Assembly (NCBI GenBank): GCA_003166855.1
Contig: PMUM01000052.1
Location: forward strand, 1-63,372
Direction of reading: 5' to 3'
Length of the DNA stretch: 63,372 nt
From: Acidobacteriaceae bacterium
GTDB taxonomy: Bacteria; Acidobacteriota; Terriglobia; Terriglobales; Acidobacteriaceae
A program made the translations under genes and the position numbers. Position 1 is the first letter of the stretch; each line of letters begins with the position of its first letter. This document shows positions 35,570-42,785 of the stretch, piece after piece. Below the pieces are notes generated by a model, which saw nothing but the letters and a program-made list of their open reading frames with translations, did not search any database and was not told where the DNA came from.

Positions 35570-36765
35570 CACCTACAACGCCCGCCCAAGATCTGGCCAG
35601 CCAATGGAGTACCGCGCGGCGGCTTTACCCCATCTACTTCGAACTCGCGCGTGAGTTCGCCATCGACGTGAAAGCCTGCCCCGATCTGGAAGCCGGCGTC
35701 CAAACGCCCGGGAAGGATGTCGTCGAACAGGCCAACCAATGGTTGGAGCAAATGGACCAACTGGTCCAGGTACACCAGTTGCGCCAGTTCCTGCAGACCA
35801 GTTCTCTGGTGACTCCGGAAGCGCTGGTTAGCCTGCTGCAGCACTTCCTGGCGAAGCCGACAAAGACCGACATCATCCGCGACAAGATTGATTTTCTCCT
35901 GGTGCAGTATTTCAGCCAGGTCGCGCCCTCGGGCGTGGGCGACGCCGAAGTCGACCTCGCTTATGTGGCGCAGGCACTGGAGCCCGTGTTGGGACCGGCG
36001 GAACTCAAGCCCCCCGTTTGGTTGAACGCGCTCGACCGTGTCGTCGAAGCGGCTCGCAAATGCCGCTCGCTCGACGAGTTGCTGCACAGCGGCGTTCTGG
36101 AGCAGGGACGCAAGGCTAAGGGTTTGGCAGGGGACTTGTTCTACCTGCCGGTCGCTCTCGCCGCTTTCACACGCTTCGGATATCTCATGCGGCGGTCGTT
36201 TTTCCGGCTTATGCTGGGCGATCTCAACACGATTCTTGACGGGCTCATTGAACTCGAGGACAAGGGCATCGAGACCATCGACTGCCGGCGCGCCCAGTTT
36301 TCCGCGCAGGAGCCGATCGTTCGTCTGCGGGTGATCTGCCAGTCCTGGAAGGTGATGTTCCAGGCGGAGTATTCCTCCGGACAGCCCTTGCGCATGCTGG
36401 TCGATCTGCGCGCTTCGGTCGAGTACGCACTCGGCCGCGGGAAAGCTCCGGAAGCGGAAGGTAAAGCTGACGCCAAGGGAGAGCCTGCGACAGCGGCCAA
36501 ACCCGCTGTCGGTGCAAAGCCGGCCGAAACCGCGAAAGCCGCTTCCAAGCCCGTCGCGGCCACGCTCGCACCGGCGTTGGCGAAACCGGCGGCGATGGCT
36601 GCCGCTGCTGGCGCCTCCAAGACCCCGACAAAGACTGCGGCCGCGCCGGCCGCTGCCGCGAAGCCAAAGCCCGCGGCGCCAAGTGCAGATGCGCCTGAGT
36701 TTGAAGTTTCGAGTACGCCCGGCTGGGATTTGGACTCCCCGTCGGAGCCGGGAAAGAAAAAATAA
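35566..36765 (+). CDS. Unknown helical protein with Ala/Pro/Lys-rich tail
   Basis: A 399-residue protein starting in the ATGA overlap with the PilZ-like gene. Residues 1-285 are a helical, soluble domain (IYFELAREFAIDVKACPDLEAG, QANQWLEQMDQLVQVHQLRQ, LEDKGIETIDCRRAQF) without a recognised motif. Residues 290-370 are low-complexity Ala/Lys/Pro/Thr repeats (KPAETAKAASKPVAA) like those that tether histones or TonB; a short acidic end follows. It might be an adaptor that links the CheR and regulator products; that is inference from context only. Confidence 0.75.
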   Translation: MTPTTPAQDLASQWSTARRLYPIYFELAREFAIDVKACPDLEAGVQTPGKDVVEQANQWLEQMDQLVQVHQLRQFLQTSSLVTPEALVSLLQHFLAKPTKTDIIRDKIDFLLVQYFSQVAPSGVGDAEVDLAYVAQALEPVLGPAELKPPVWLNALDRVVEAARKCRSLDELLHSGVLEQGRKAKGLAGDLFYLPVALAAFTRFGYLMRRSFFRLMLGDLNTILDGLIELEDKGIETIDCRRAQFSAQEPIVRLRVICQSWKVMFQAEYSSGQPLRMLVDLRASVEYALGRGKAPEAEGKADAKGEPATAAKPAVGAKPAETAKAASKPVAATLAPALAKPAAMAAAAGASKTPTKTAAAPAAAAKPKPAAPSADAPEFEVSSTPGWDLDSPSEPGKKK

Positions 36766-36843
36766 GCCGTTCGCAGAGTTGTACAGCTTATCGACAGGAT
36801 CGCTGGGTTGAACGCGAAGTTGAAGGCGAAGAGGTAGTTGCAA

Positions 36844-37527
36844 GTGCAGGCACCGACCGTACTGATCATCTCCGACGAAGTAGATTTCTCGCGCCGCGTC
36901 ACTGCCCGCTGGCAGATGGAGCGCAATGTCCCCACGTTCACGCTTCTCAGTGGGGAGTTGTGGCCGCGCTTTGCTGCGGACGTGTTTGATGTGGCGATCG
37001 TTGGGGAGTTGCGTCGCGACCTCTTGTCAGTGGTACTGGAGCCGCTGCATTCCACCAGTCAGCCGATTTTCTGCGTCTGCCAGGACCCTGCCACTGCGCA
37101 ACTGGTGCACGATCGTTGGCCGCGCGTTGCCATCCTGCGGACCAGCGAACACTGGCTCGAAACTCTGGTGCTGGCGGCCAGTGAAGCGGTGCACCGTTCC
37201 CGGTCTGAATCGCGAGCCCGCGCGGCTGAGGCGGCTTGCGCCACACTCGATCGCCAGGCGACCTTGGGCCGTTACATGGTGGAAATGCGCCACAACATGA
37301 ACAACGCTCTGACGTCGGTGCTGGGAAATTCCGACCTGCTGCTGCTTGAGCCGGGAAGCCTCTCCGCCCAGACGCGCGCCCAGATCGAAACCATTCGCAA
37401 CATGACGCTGCGCATCCACGAGATCATGCAGCGTTTCTCGTCGTTGGAAAAAGAAATGAATGTCGTCGCACAGCAGGCTGAACAGGATTCAGGCAAGTCG
37501 TACGCGGCGGTAGCCGCCGGTAATTAG
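36844..37527 (+). CDS. Receiver-like plus HisKA-like protein lacking a kinase domain
   Basis: About 227 residues. The N-terminal half has the alpha/beta rhythm of a receiver domain (PTVLIISDEVDFSRRV, VFDVAIVGEL) but lacks a convincing phospho-acceptor Asp followed by the usual Pro. The second half is a two-helix hairpin with a conserved-looking MRHNMNNALTSVLGNSDLLLLE motif, resembling a HisKA or histidine phosphotransfer helix with a candidate His; no ATPase domain follows. GTG 36844 is chosen (GAGG nine bases upstream); TTG 36838 is possible. It lies between the tail-rich protein and CheR genes and may act as a phosphorelay intermediate. Confidence 0.7.
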   Translation: MQAPTVLIISDEVDFSRRVTARWQMERNVPTFTLLSGELWPRFAADVFDVAIVGELRRDLLSVVLEPLHSTSQPIFCVCQDPATAQLVHDRWPRVAILRTSEHWLETLVLAASEAVHRSRSESRARAAEAACATLDRQATLGRYMVEMRHNMNNALTSVLGNSDLLLLEPGSLSAQTRAQIETIRNMTLRIHEIMQRFSSLEKEMNVVAQQAEQDSGKSYAAVAAGN

Positions 37528-37613
37528 AAGTATGAGAACTTCTCCCCTCGCACGACGCCGGTCTCAAAGAGTTCGGCGGATGAACGCTGGCATACCCTCC
37601 GGGGGAAGGATTT

Positions 37614-38705
37614 ATGCATAGATTGATGGCGGGCGTTACGATCCTTGAGCACGAACTCTCAGAACTGCGCCTGCTGGTCGAGCGCCAGACGGGAATTCTG
37701 CTCGACTGTCCCAACAGCGCTCTAGCCGCACATGTCGCCGATTATCTGGAGACGCACGAACTGGAATCTCCCGTCGCTTTGATGACCCGTCTGCGCGCGT
37801 CGGATCAGGATCCGTCGCTGCTGCCCGCGTTTCTCGACGGTGTGCTGAACGCCAATACCGGTTTCTTCCGCCATCCCGGAGCCATGAATGCGCTGGCCCG
37901 CCAGGTCATCCCGCAACTCTACGCCCGCAAATCGGAGGACGGACCCAGCACCCTTCGCATCTGGAGCGCGGGCTGCGGTACCGGCGAAGAGGCGTACTCG
38001 ATTGCGATGGCACTGTGCGAGACGTTGCCCGGCAGCAACGGGAACGGTTCGAGCAATGGCAACGGGAACAAGGAAGCCAAGGAGAAGAACGCAGCCGGCC
38101 GTAACGGCGGCATCGTCGAGAATGGCATTCCAGCTTCTTGCGGTCACGGGACGAAAGACTGGTCCGTTCACATTATCGGCAGCGACCTGCTCCCTTCCGC
38201 AATTGAAGTCGCCGAGCGCGGGCTTTATCCGCAGTCTGCTCTGACGGGATTACCCCCGGCGGCCATCCGCGCTAGTTTCTCCAAAATTGTGAGCCCCAAC
38301 GGAAACTCGAACGGATCTCAGGAAAGCTCGCGAAACGGAGCGACGAACGGATCGAGCAATGGCGCTGGCAATGGCTCGGCGAATGGCTTATCCAACGGCG
38401 CACATCTGCTGGTGAAGCCGCGCCTGCGCAGCCTGGTAACCTTCAATACGATGAACCTGACCAAGCCAGTCTACATTGGACGCTTCGACTGCATCTTCTG
38501 CATGGACGTGCTGCCGCACCTCTCACGCGCCCAGCGCACCGCCCTTATGGAGCGCCTGCACCTATACCTCGAACCCGGCGGATACCTCTTCCTGAGCCAG
38601 ACCGAAAAGCTCTGCGCCCCGAACCTGAACTTCCGGTCCGAAACCTTCGACGGCTACACCTTCCACCGCAAACCGCTAGCGGCCAGCGCTGCCTACGGAC
38701 GGTAA
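37614..38705 (+). CDS. CheR-type methyltransferase with two Asn/Gly/Ser insertions
   Basis: A 363-residue protein starting at ATG 37614 after GGGGGAAGGA. The CheR N-terminal helical domain (about 1-105, with NTGFFR matching the family's TxFFR) and the SAM domain are clear: IWSAGCGTGEEAYSIAMAL at 116-134, IIGSDLLPSAIEVAERGLYP at 187-206 and the late FDCIFCMDVL at 291-300. Two low-complexity blocks interrupt it, at about residues 140-180 and 228-263 (SNGNGSSNGNGN; NGATNGSSNGAGNGSANG). CheR normally methylates chemoreceptor glutamates, but no receptor, CheA, CheW or CheB is in the window. The conserved RN of the motif before strand 5 is replaced by MD. Confidence 0.85.
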   Translation: MHRLMAGVTILEHELSELRLLVERQTGILLDCPNSALAAHVADYLETHELESPVALMTRLRASDQDPSLLPAFLDGVLNANTGFFRHPGAMNALARQVIPQLYARKSEDGPSTLRIWSAGCGTGEEAYSIAMALCETLPGSNGNGSSNGNGNKEAKEKNAAGRNGGIVENGIPASCGHGTKDWSVHIIGSDLLPSAIEVAERGLYPQSALTGLPPAAIRASFSKIVSPNGNSNGSQESSRNGATNGSSNGAGNGSANGLSNGAHLLVKPRLRSLVTFNTMNLTKPVYIGRFDCIFCMDVLPHLSRAQRTALMERLHLYLEPGGYLFLSQTEKLCAPNLNFRSETFDGYTFHRKPLAASAAYGR

Positions 38706-38720
38706 GCAGCATTTCAGATC

Positions 38721-38770
38721 ATGTGGGGACAGCCGCCTTCGGCTGTCCGGGCGGGCGAAGCCCGGCAGCC
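38721..38770 (+). repeat. Dispersed GC-rich palindrome (GTGGGGAC family)
   Basis: ATGTGGGGACAGCCG leads into a perfect 9-bp hairpin (GGACAGCCG 38727-38735, loop CCTT, CGGCTGTCC 38740-38748), followed by a shorter GGGC-GAA-GCCC hairpin. It occupies the cheR/vapC spacer, and related copies are at 39521 and 42645. Confidence 0.8.
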
Positions 38771-38809
38771 CTTTCCGGATGAATGAAGCTCCACAGGACG
38801 AAAGCAAAT

Positions 38810-39244
38810 TCACAGCACCGACGCAGGCCTGCGCAGAAATGGATTCACCACTTCCACTCCGTCCAACTTCTGCCCGTCTTGCAAATCCTCGGTGAGAAGA
38901 AATCCGCACGCCGCAGTCTTCGCCGCTGCGACGATTAACGAGTCCCAAAACGAAAGCTGATACCGGTCTTGCAGCTTCCAGCCGCGCTCAATTACGGCAG
39001 CGTCCACGACCACAGGATTCCACGCCAGCAGGTCGCGGACTTCTGCTCGAGCCTCGTCGCTGGCAGCAGGCTTGAGCCGCACCGCATTGACATAGAACTC
39101 GTTCAGCACCTGAAAGCCGACCCGTCCCAGTCGGCTCTTCCACAGTTCGGCGCGCCAATCCCTGGCAACCCGCTGCTTGCGCGGGTCGGCGTCGTCCACT
39201 GCGTAAAGGAATACGTTGGAATCAACGAAGACGGGAGCGGTCAT
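38810..39244 (-). CDS. PIN-domain ribonuclease toxin (VapC-like)
   Basis: A 144-residue PIN nuclease with all four acidic metal ligands in the expected places: Asp8 (FVDSNVFLY), Glu49 (VLNEFY), Asp101 (FWDSLIV) and Asp120 (LLTEDLQDG). Its start overlaps the upstream antitoxin gene by 23 nt, the usual toxin-antitoxin arrangement. Family knowledge: VapC toxins cut tRNA or rRNA until neutralised by the antitoxin. Confidence 0.9.
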   Translation of the reverse strand: MTAPVFVDSNVFLYAVDDADPRKQRVARDWRAELWKSRLGRVGFQVLNEFYVNAVRLKPAASDEARAEVRDLLAWNPVVVDAAVIERGWKLQDRYQLSFWDSLIVAAAKTAACGFLLTEDLQDGQKLDGVEVVNPFLRRPASVL

Positions 39245-39476
39245 GCGCTTCCTCGCGCGTCAGGTACCGGTCGGTGCTTCGAAGAAAAGGCTTGCGTCCC
39301 AGCGCTCTCCGCATAGCCCGCTCATAGCCGTCCTGCGCGGTCATGCGTTCCTTCAGCAGTTCACCCAGCAGCCGAGAAACACTAGTATCCCGCCGCGCCG
39401 CCTCGATGCGGGCCCACTGCGCGACGTCCTCTTCTAAAGTCACGGTGACATTCCGGAGTTGTGGTTTGGATGACAC
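39222..39476 (-). CDS. Ribbon-helix-helix antitoxin (VapB-like)
   Basis: An 84-residue protein whose N-terminal strand-helix-helix (QLRNVTVTLEEDVAQWARIEAARRD) fits a ribbon-helix-helix DNA-binding domain; the C-terminal basic region probably wraps the PIN toxin encoded next. As in other TA modules it should autorepress from a palindrome near its promoter. The spacer to the upstream REP-like repeat is only about 45 nt. Confidence 0.85.
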   Translation of the reverse strand: MSSKPQLRNVTVTLEEDVAQWARIEAARRDTSVSRLLGELLKERMTAQDGYERAMRRALGRKPFLRSTDRYLTREEAHDRSRLR

Positions 39477-39483
39477 GACAACA

Positions 39484-39492
39484 GTGTAACAC
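39484..39492 (-). promoter_or_regulatory. Candidate TA-module operator
   Basis: GTGT-A-ACAC, a perfect 4-bp-arm palindrome, lies eight bases upstream of the antitoxin ATG; a partial repeat of GTGT occurs at 39510-39513. Position suits autoregulation by the RHH protein, but the motif is short. Confidence 0.35.
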
Positions 39493-39520
39493 GAAATCAG
39501 TGTGATTTCCAGAACGAGCC

Positions 39521-39570
39521 ATGTGGGGAAGCCGCCCCGGCTGTCCGGTTGGGCAAGCCCGACAGCTTCG
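39521..39570 (+). repeat. Dispersed GC-rich palindrome, degraded copy
   Basis: ATGTGGGGAAGCCGCCCCGGCTGTCC repeats the element at 38721 but has lost bases in the left arm and loop, so the stem is imperfect. The pair flanks the VapBC-like genes as direct repeats. Confidence 0.75.
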
Positions 39571-39663
39571 TTGGTCTTTGTAGGAGCCAGTGGTGTCTAT
39601 ATTTTGACGGTGATTTAGGAGATCGTAGATTCTTTCTCCGTGGAAAAACTTACGCTCAACAAT

Positions 39664-40554
39664 TCAATCCAGAGGAGCGTTATCTTCAGATTCAAAGTGT
39701 TTCCAGTCGGGCCGGTCAGGGTCGACAGCCTTTCGATCGAGTCGCTCATAGCCCACGCAACGGCGTCCTTGCAGATATTTCCTGCCGCTTTTCTTGGTTG
39801 GCCAATAAACCGCGAAAGGCACAGCTTGCATGTACTGGTAAATCTTAGCCAGTTGTGGTGCACCACCGATTGTATGGGATCGATCAGGATCGCGGAGTAT
39901 GTCTCGGAGCACTTCAAACGGTTGCATATCGAGCTTACTAAACGGCGGGACGGATGTATGTTGCTTTGTTAATTTCTCGGCTAAGAGGCGTCTTGCCAAA
40001 TCCGACTGGTCACCCGCAAACGCAACTTGGCCGATACGGTCGGTGCGTGGTGGCCTACTCTTAGTTCGAATCTCGACACGCTTACCCGCAGTCGAGAAGT
40101 ATGCCCACGGCGCAGGTTCGGCAATGTACATCCGGTCGGATGTGTGGTAGTGGATGCGCCAGAGTTCAAATTTCTTTTTCACCCACGAGTAGCCGCCAAA
40201 CAGGAACTCGGGATCCTCAGCGGTGGGAGGCGATCCTTTTATATGCGGATCGCGGCCGACCTGTTTCCGCATGCCATTGAAAACCGCCAAAGCATGCGTG
40301 CGTACTTCGGCGATCTCTTTAGAGCGCCTAAGGCTGGGCGCATGTGATGTGATCGCTAGCTCTAGTTGCAGCATCATGGGAAAGGCATCCAGCGTGTTTC
40401 CTGCGAATGCGATGGCACAATCACCACGCGGAAGCGTCAATATCTTGGGTGCCGCATCGAAAGTACGTCCATCGCCCTGCAATAAACTATCAGAGGCGAA
40501 AACGAGTTCTTCGCAATCGTGGATTCTTCGCATCCAGGCAATGGCAATTGTCAT
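39664..40554 (-). CDS. Orphan proteasome-fold Ntn hydrolase (HslV-like)
   Basis: A 296-residue protein beginning MTIAIAW, so that removal of Met exposes Thr. The following pattern matches HslV/20S beta subunits: VFASDSLLQGDGR (Asp22, in the position of catalytic Asp17), AAPKILTL (Lys37, position of Lys33) and CAIAFAGNTLDAF (as in HslV's AGFAGGTADAF). The chain is about 120 residues longer than HslV, with a C-terminal extension containing basic segments. No unfoldase (HslU), partner or maturation gene is adjacent. AGGGA provides a ribosome site. The gene starts eight bases after the uvrB stop and is visibly less GC-rich than its neighbours, which suggests acquisition. Confidence 0.7.
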   Translation of the reverse strand: MTIAIAWMRRIHDCEELVFASDSLLQGDGRTFDAAPKILTLPRGDCAIAFAGNTLDAFPMMLQLELAITSHAPSLRRSKEIAEVRTHALAVFNGMRKQVGRDPHIKGSPPTAEDPEFLFGGYSWVKKKFELWRIHYHTSDRMYIAEPAPWAYFSTAGKRVEIRTKSRPPRTDRIGQVAFAGDQSDLARRLLAEKLTKQHTSVPPFSKLDMQPFEVLRDILRDPDRSHTIGGAPQLAKIYQYMQAVPFAVYWPTKKSGRKYLQGRRCVGYERLDRKAVDPDRPDWKHFESEDNAPLD

Positions 40555-40562
40555 TTCGATCC

Positions 40563-42554
40563 CTACGCGAACAAGAATTCTTTCGTTCTTAACTCCTTGA
40601 TCGCATCCCTCAGCTTCGCTGCCTTCTCGAACTCAAACTTCTTGGCGGCCTCGCGCATGTCGCTTTCCAGTTTGCCAATGTAGGCGTCCACTTCTTCCTG
40701 AGTCTTGAACTCAGGCACGCCCTCGGCTTCTCCACCGGTAAGGTCCGTGTAGTCGGCAGCCACGATTCCGGCCAGTGTCATATCCAGCGGGCGCACGATC
40801 GACTCGGGTGTGATGCCGTTTTCTTCGTTGTATGCCGTTTGAATGGCACGGCGCCGCATGGTCTCATCCATCGCGCGCTTCATCGAATCCGTTTGGCGGT
40901 CAGCGTAAAGAATGGCGCGGCCGTTCAGATGGCGCGCGCAGCGGCCGATCGTCTGAATGAGCGAACCGGTCGACCGCAGGAATCCCTCCTTGTCCGCATC
41001 CAAAATTGCCACGAGCGACACTTCCGGCAGATCCAGTCCCTCGCGCAGCAGGTTAATGCCGATTAACACATCGAACTCACCTTTACGCAAATCGCGCAGA
41101 ATCTTCACCCGCTCCAGAGTTTCGATCTCCGAATGTAAGTACCGGCACTTCACGCCCACCTCGGCATAATATTCAGCCAGATCTTCCGACATGCGCTTGG
41201 TCAGCGTCGTCACGAGCACGCGTTGCCCGAGTTCCACGCGGGCGCGAATCTCATGGAGAAGATCATCAATCTGACCCTTGACCGGACGCACTTCCACCGG
41301 TGGATCAATCAGGCCCGTTGGACGAATAATCTGTTCGACCACGACGCCTGCCGACTTCGTCAGCTCATACGGCCCCGGTGTTGCCGAAACGTAAATCAGC
41401 TGGTTAGTGCGGTGCTCAAATTCCGCAAACGTGAGCGGCCGGTTATCCAGCGCCGACGGCATGCGGAAGCCATACTCCACCAGCGTCTCTTTACGCGACC
41501 GGTCGCCCGCGTACATTCCGCGCAACTGCGGCACCGTTCCGTGTGACTCGTCGATAAACATCAGAAAATCACGCGGAAAATAATCCAGCAGCGTCGGCGG
41601 AGGCTCGCCCGGCAGCCGTCCGGTAAAGTGCCGCGAATAATTCTCGATGCCGTGACAGAAACCCATGGCCTTGATCATTTCCAGATCGAACATGGTCCGC
41701 TGGTGAATGCGCTGCGCCTCCACCAGCCGCCCTTGTTTCTCCATTTCCACTTCCCACCATGCGAGTTCCTTCTTGATCGAATCCACCGCCGACGCGCGCG
41801 TCTCCTCCTTCATCACATAGTGCGTCTTGGGATAAATCGGCAGCCGCATATACTTCTGCTTCACGGTGCCAAACAGCGGGTCGATCTGCGTCAGGGACGA
41901 AATCTCATCGCCCCACAACTCGATCCGGTACGCCATGTCGTCGTAAGTAGGGAAGACCTCGACCACGTCGCCGCGCACGCGAAACGTGCCGCGGCGGAAG
42001 TCTGCGTTGGTGCGCTCGTAGAGGATGTCGACCAGTCGGCGCGTAATGTCCTCACGTTTGATCTTCTGGCCTTTCTCCAGAAACATCATCATTCCGTAGT
42101 AGGCCTCCGGGGAGCCCAGGCCGTAGATACAACTCACCGAAGCCACAATCAGAGCGTCGCGCCGCTCAAACAACGACCGCGTCGCCGACAGCCGCAGCTT
42201 GTCGAGTTCATCGTTGATGGTCGCTTCTTTTTCAATGTAGAGGTCGGCGGCGGGGACGTAGGCCTCTGGCTGGTAGTAGTCGTAATACGAGACGAAATAC
42301 TCGACCGCATTGTGCGGGAAGAAATTCTTGAACTCATGATAGAGCTGTGCGGCCAGCGTCTTGTTATGCGCCATGACCAGCGTCGGACGGTTCGCGGCCT
42401 CGATCACCTTCGCCATGGTGAACGTCTTGCCCGACCCGGTGACGCCCAGCAAAACCTGGTGCTGCTCGCGGTCATACACTCCGCGCAACAGCGCCTCAAT
42501 CGCGCGCCCTTGGTCCCCTTGCGGCTTGTAGCTGGAAACGAGTTTGAAGTCCAT
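40563..42554 (-). CDS. uvrB: Excinuclease ABC subunit B
   Basis: A full-length 663-residue UvrB. Walker [16 protein letters not shown] is at about residues 35-49, the beta-hairpin that inserts between DNA strands includes [12 protein letters not shown], the helicase motifs include DESHGT and [15 protein letters not shown], and the C-terminal UVR domain ([19 protein letters not shown]) for UvrC contact is present. It locates damage in nucleotide-excision repair with UvrA and UvrC. A period-7 tract lies immediately before its start; no LexA-type box was recognised. Confidence 0.97.
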   Translation of the reverse strand: MDFKLVSSYKPQGDQGRAIEALLRGVYDREQHQVLLGVTGSGKTFTMAKVIEAANRPTLVMAHNKTLAAQLYHEFKNFFPHNAVEYFVSYYDYYQPEAYVPAADLYIEKEATINDELDKLRLSATRSLFERRDALIVASVSCIYGLGSPEAYYGMMMFLEKGQKIKREDITRRLVDILYERTNADFRRGTFRVRGDVVEVFPTYDDMAYRIELWGDEISSLTQIDPLFGTVKQKYMRLPIYPKTHYVMKEETRASAVDSIKKELAWWEVEMEKQGRLVEAQRIHQRTMFDLEMIKAMGFCHGIENYSRHFTGRLPGEPPPTLLDYFPRDFLMFIDESHGTVPQLRGMYAGDRSRKETLVEYGFRMPSALDNRPLTFAEFEHRTNQLIYVSATPGPYELTKSAGVVVEQIIRPTGLIDPPVEVRPVKGQIDDLLHEIRARVELGQRVLVTTLTKRMSEDLAEYYAEVGVKCRYLHSEIETLERVKILRDLRKGEFDVLIGINLLREGLDLPEVSLVAILDADKEGFLRSTGSLIQTIGRCARHLNGRAILYADRQTDSMKRAMDETMRRRAIQTAYNEENGITPESIVRPLDMTLAGIVAADYTDLTGGEAEGVPEFKTQEEVDAYIGKLESDMREAAKKFEFEKAAKLRDAIKELRTKEFLFA

Positions 42555-42560
42555 GACGGA

Positions 42561-42595
42561 AGCTCTTAGCAGTTAGCTCTTGGCTCTTAGCTGGA
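42561..42595 (-). repeat. Period-7 degenerate repeat tract (5 units)
   Basis: On the plus strand: AGCTCTT, AGCAGTT, AGCTCTT, GGCTCTT, AGCTGGA. Five units start six bases from the uvrB initiation codon, occupying the place where a ribosome-binding site would be expected. Confidence 0.85.
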
Positions 42596-42644
42596 AACCT
42601 TAACTCCACTAGAGGACAATCTCTGTCCTCAATGTAATGAGCTC

Positions 42645-42696
42645 GTGTGGGGACGGGCGCCTTCGCCCGTCCGGCCAAGCGCAGCGAGGCCAGGTT
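42645..42696 (+). repeat. Dispersed GC-rich palindrome (GTGGGGAC family)
   Basis: GTGTGGGGACGGGCG opens a perfect 9-bp stem (42651-42659 with 42664-42672, loop CCTT), followed by GGCC-AAGCGCAGCGA-GGCC. The layout and loop match the copy at 38721 with compensating base changes in the stem. A small hairpin (GAGGACA/TGTCCTC, 42612-42630) precedes it. Confidence 0.8.
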
Positions 42697-42785
42697 TTCG
42701 CCGGCAGCACCACAGAACCGACTTTCGCCGACAAAGAATCCTTCCATTATAACGGGAAAGGTGAGCGAAGGTTATGCGAACGCGC

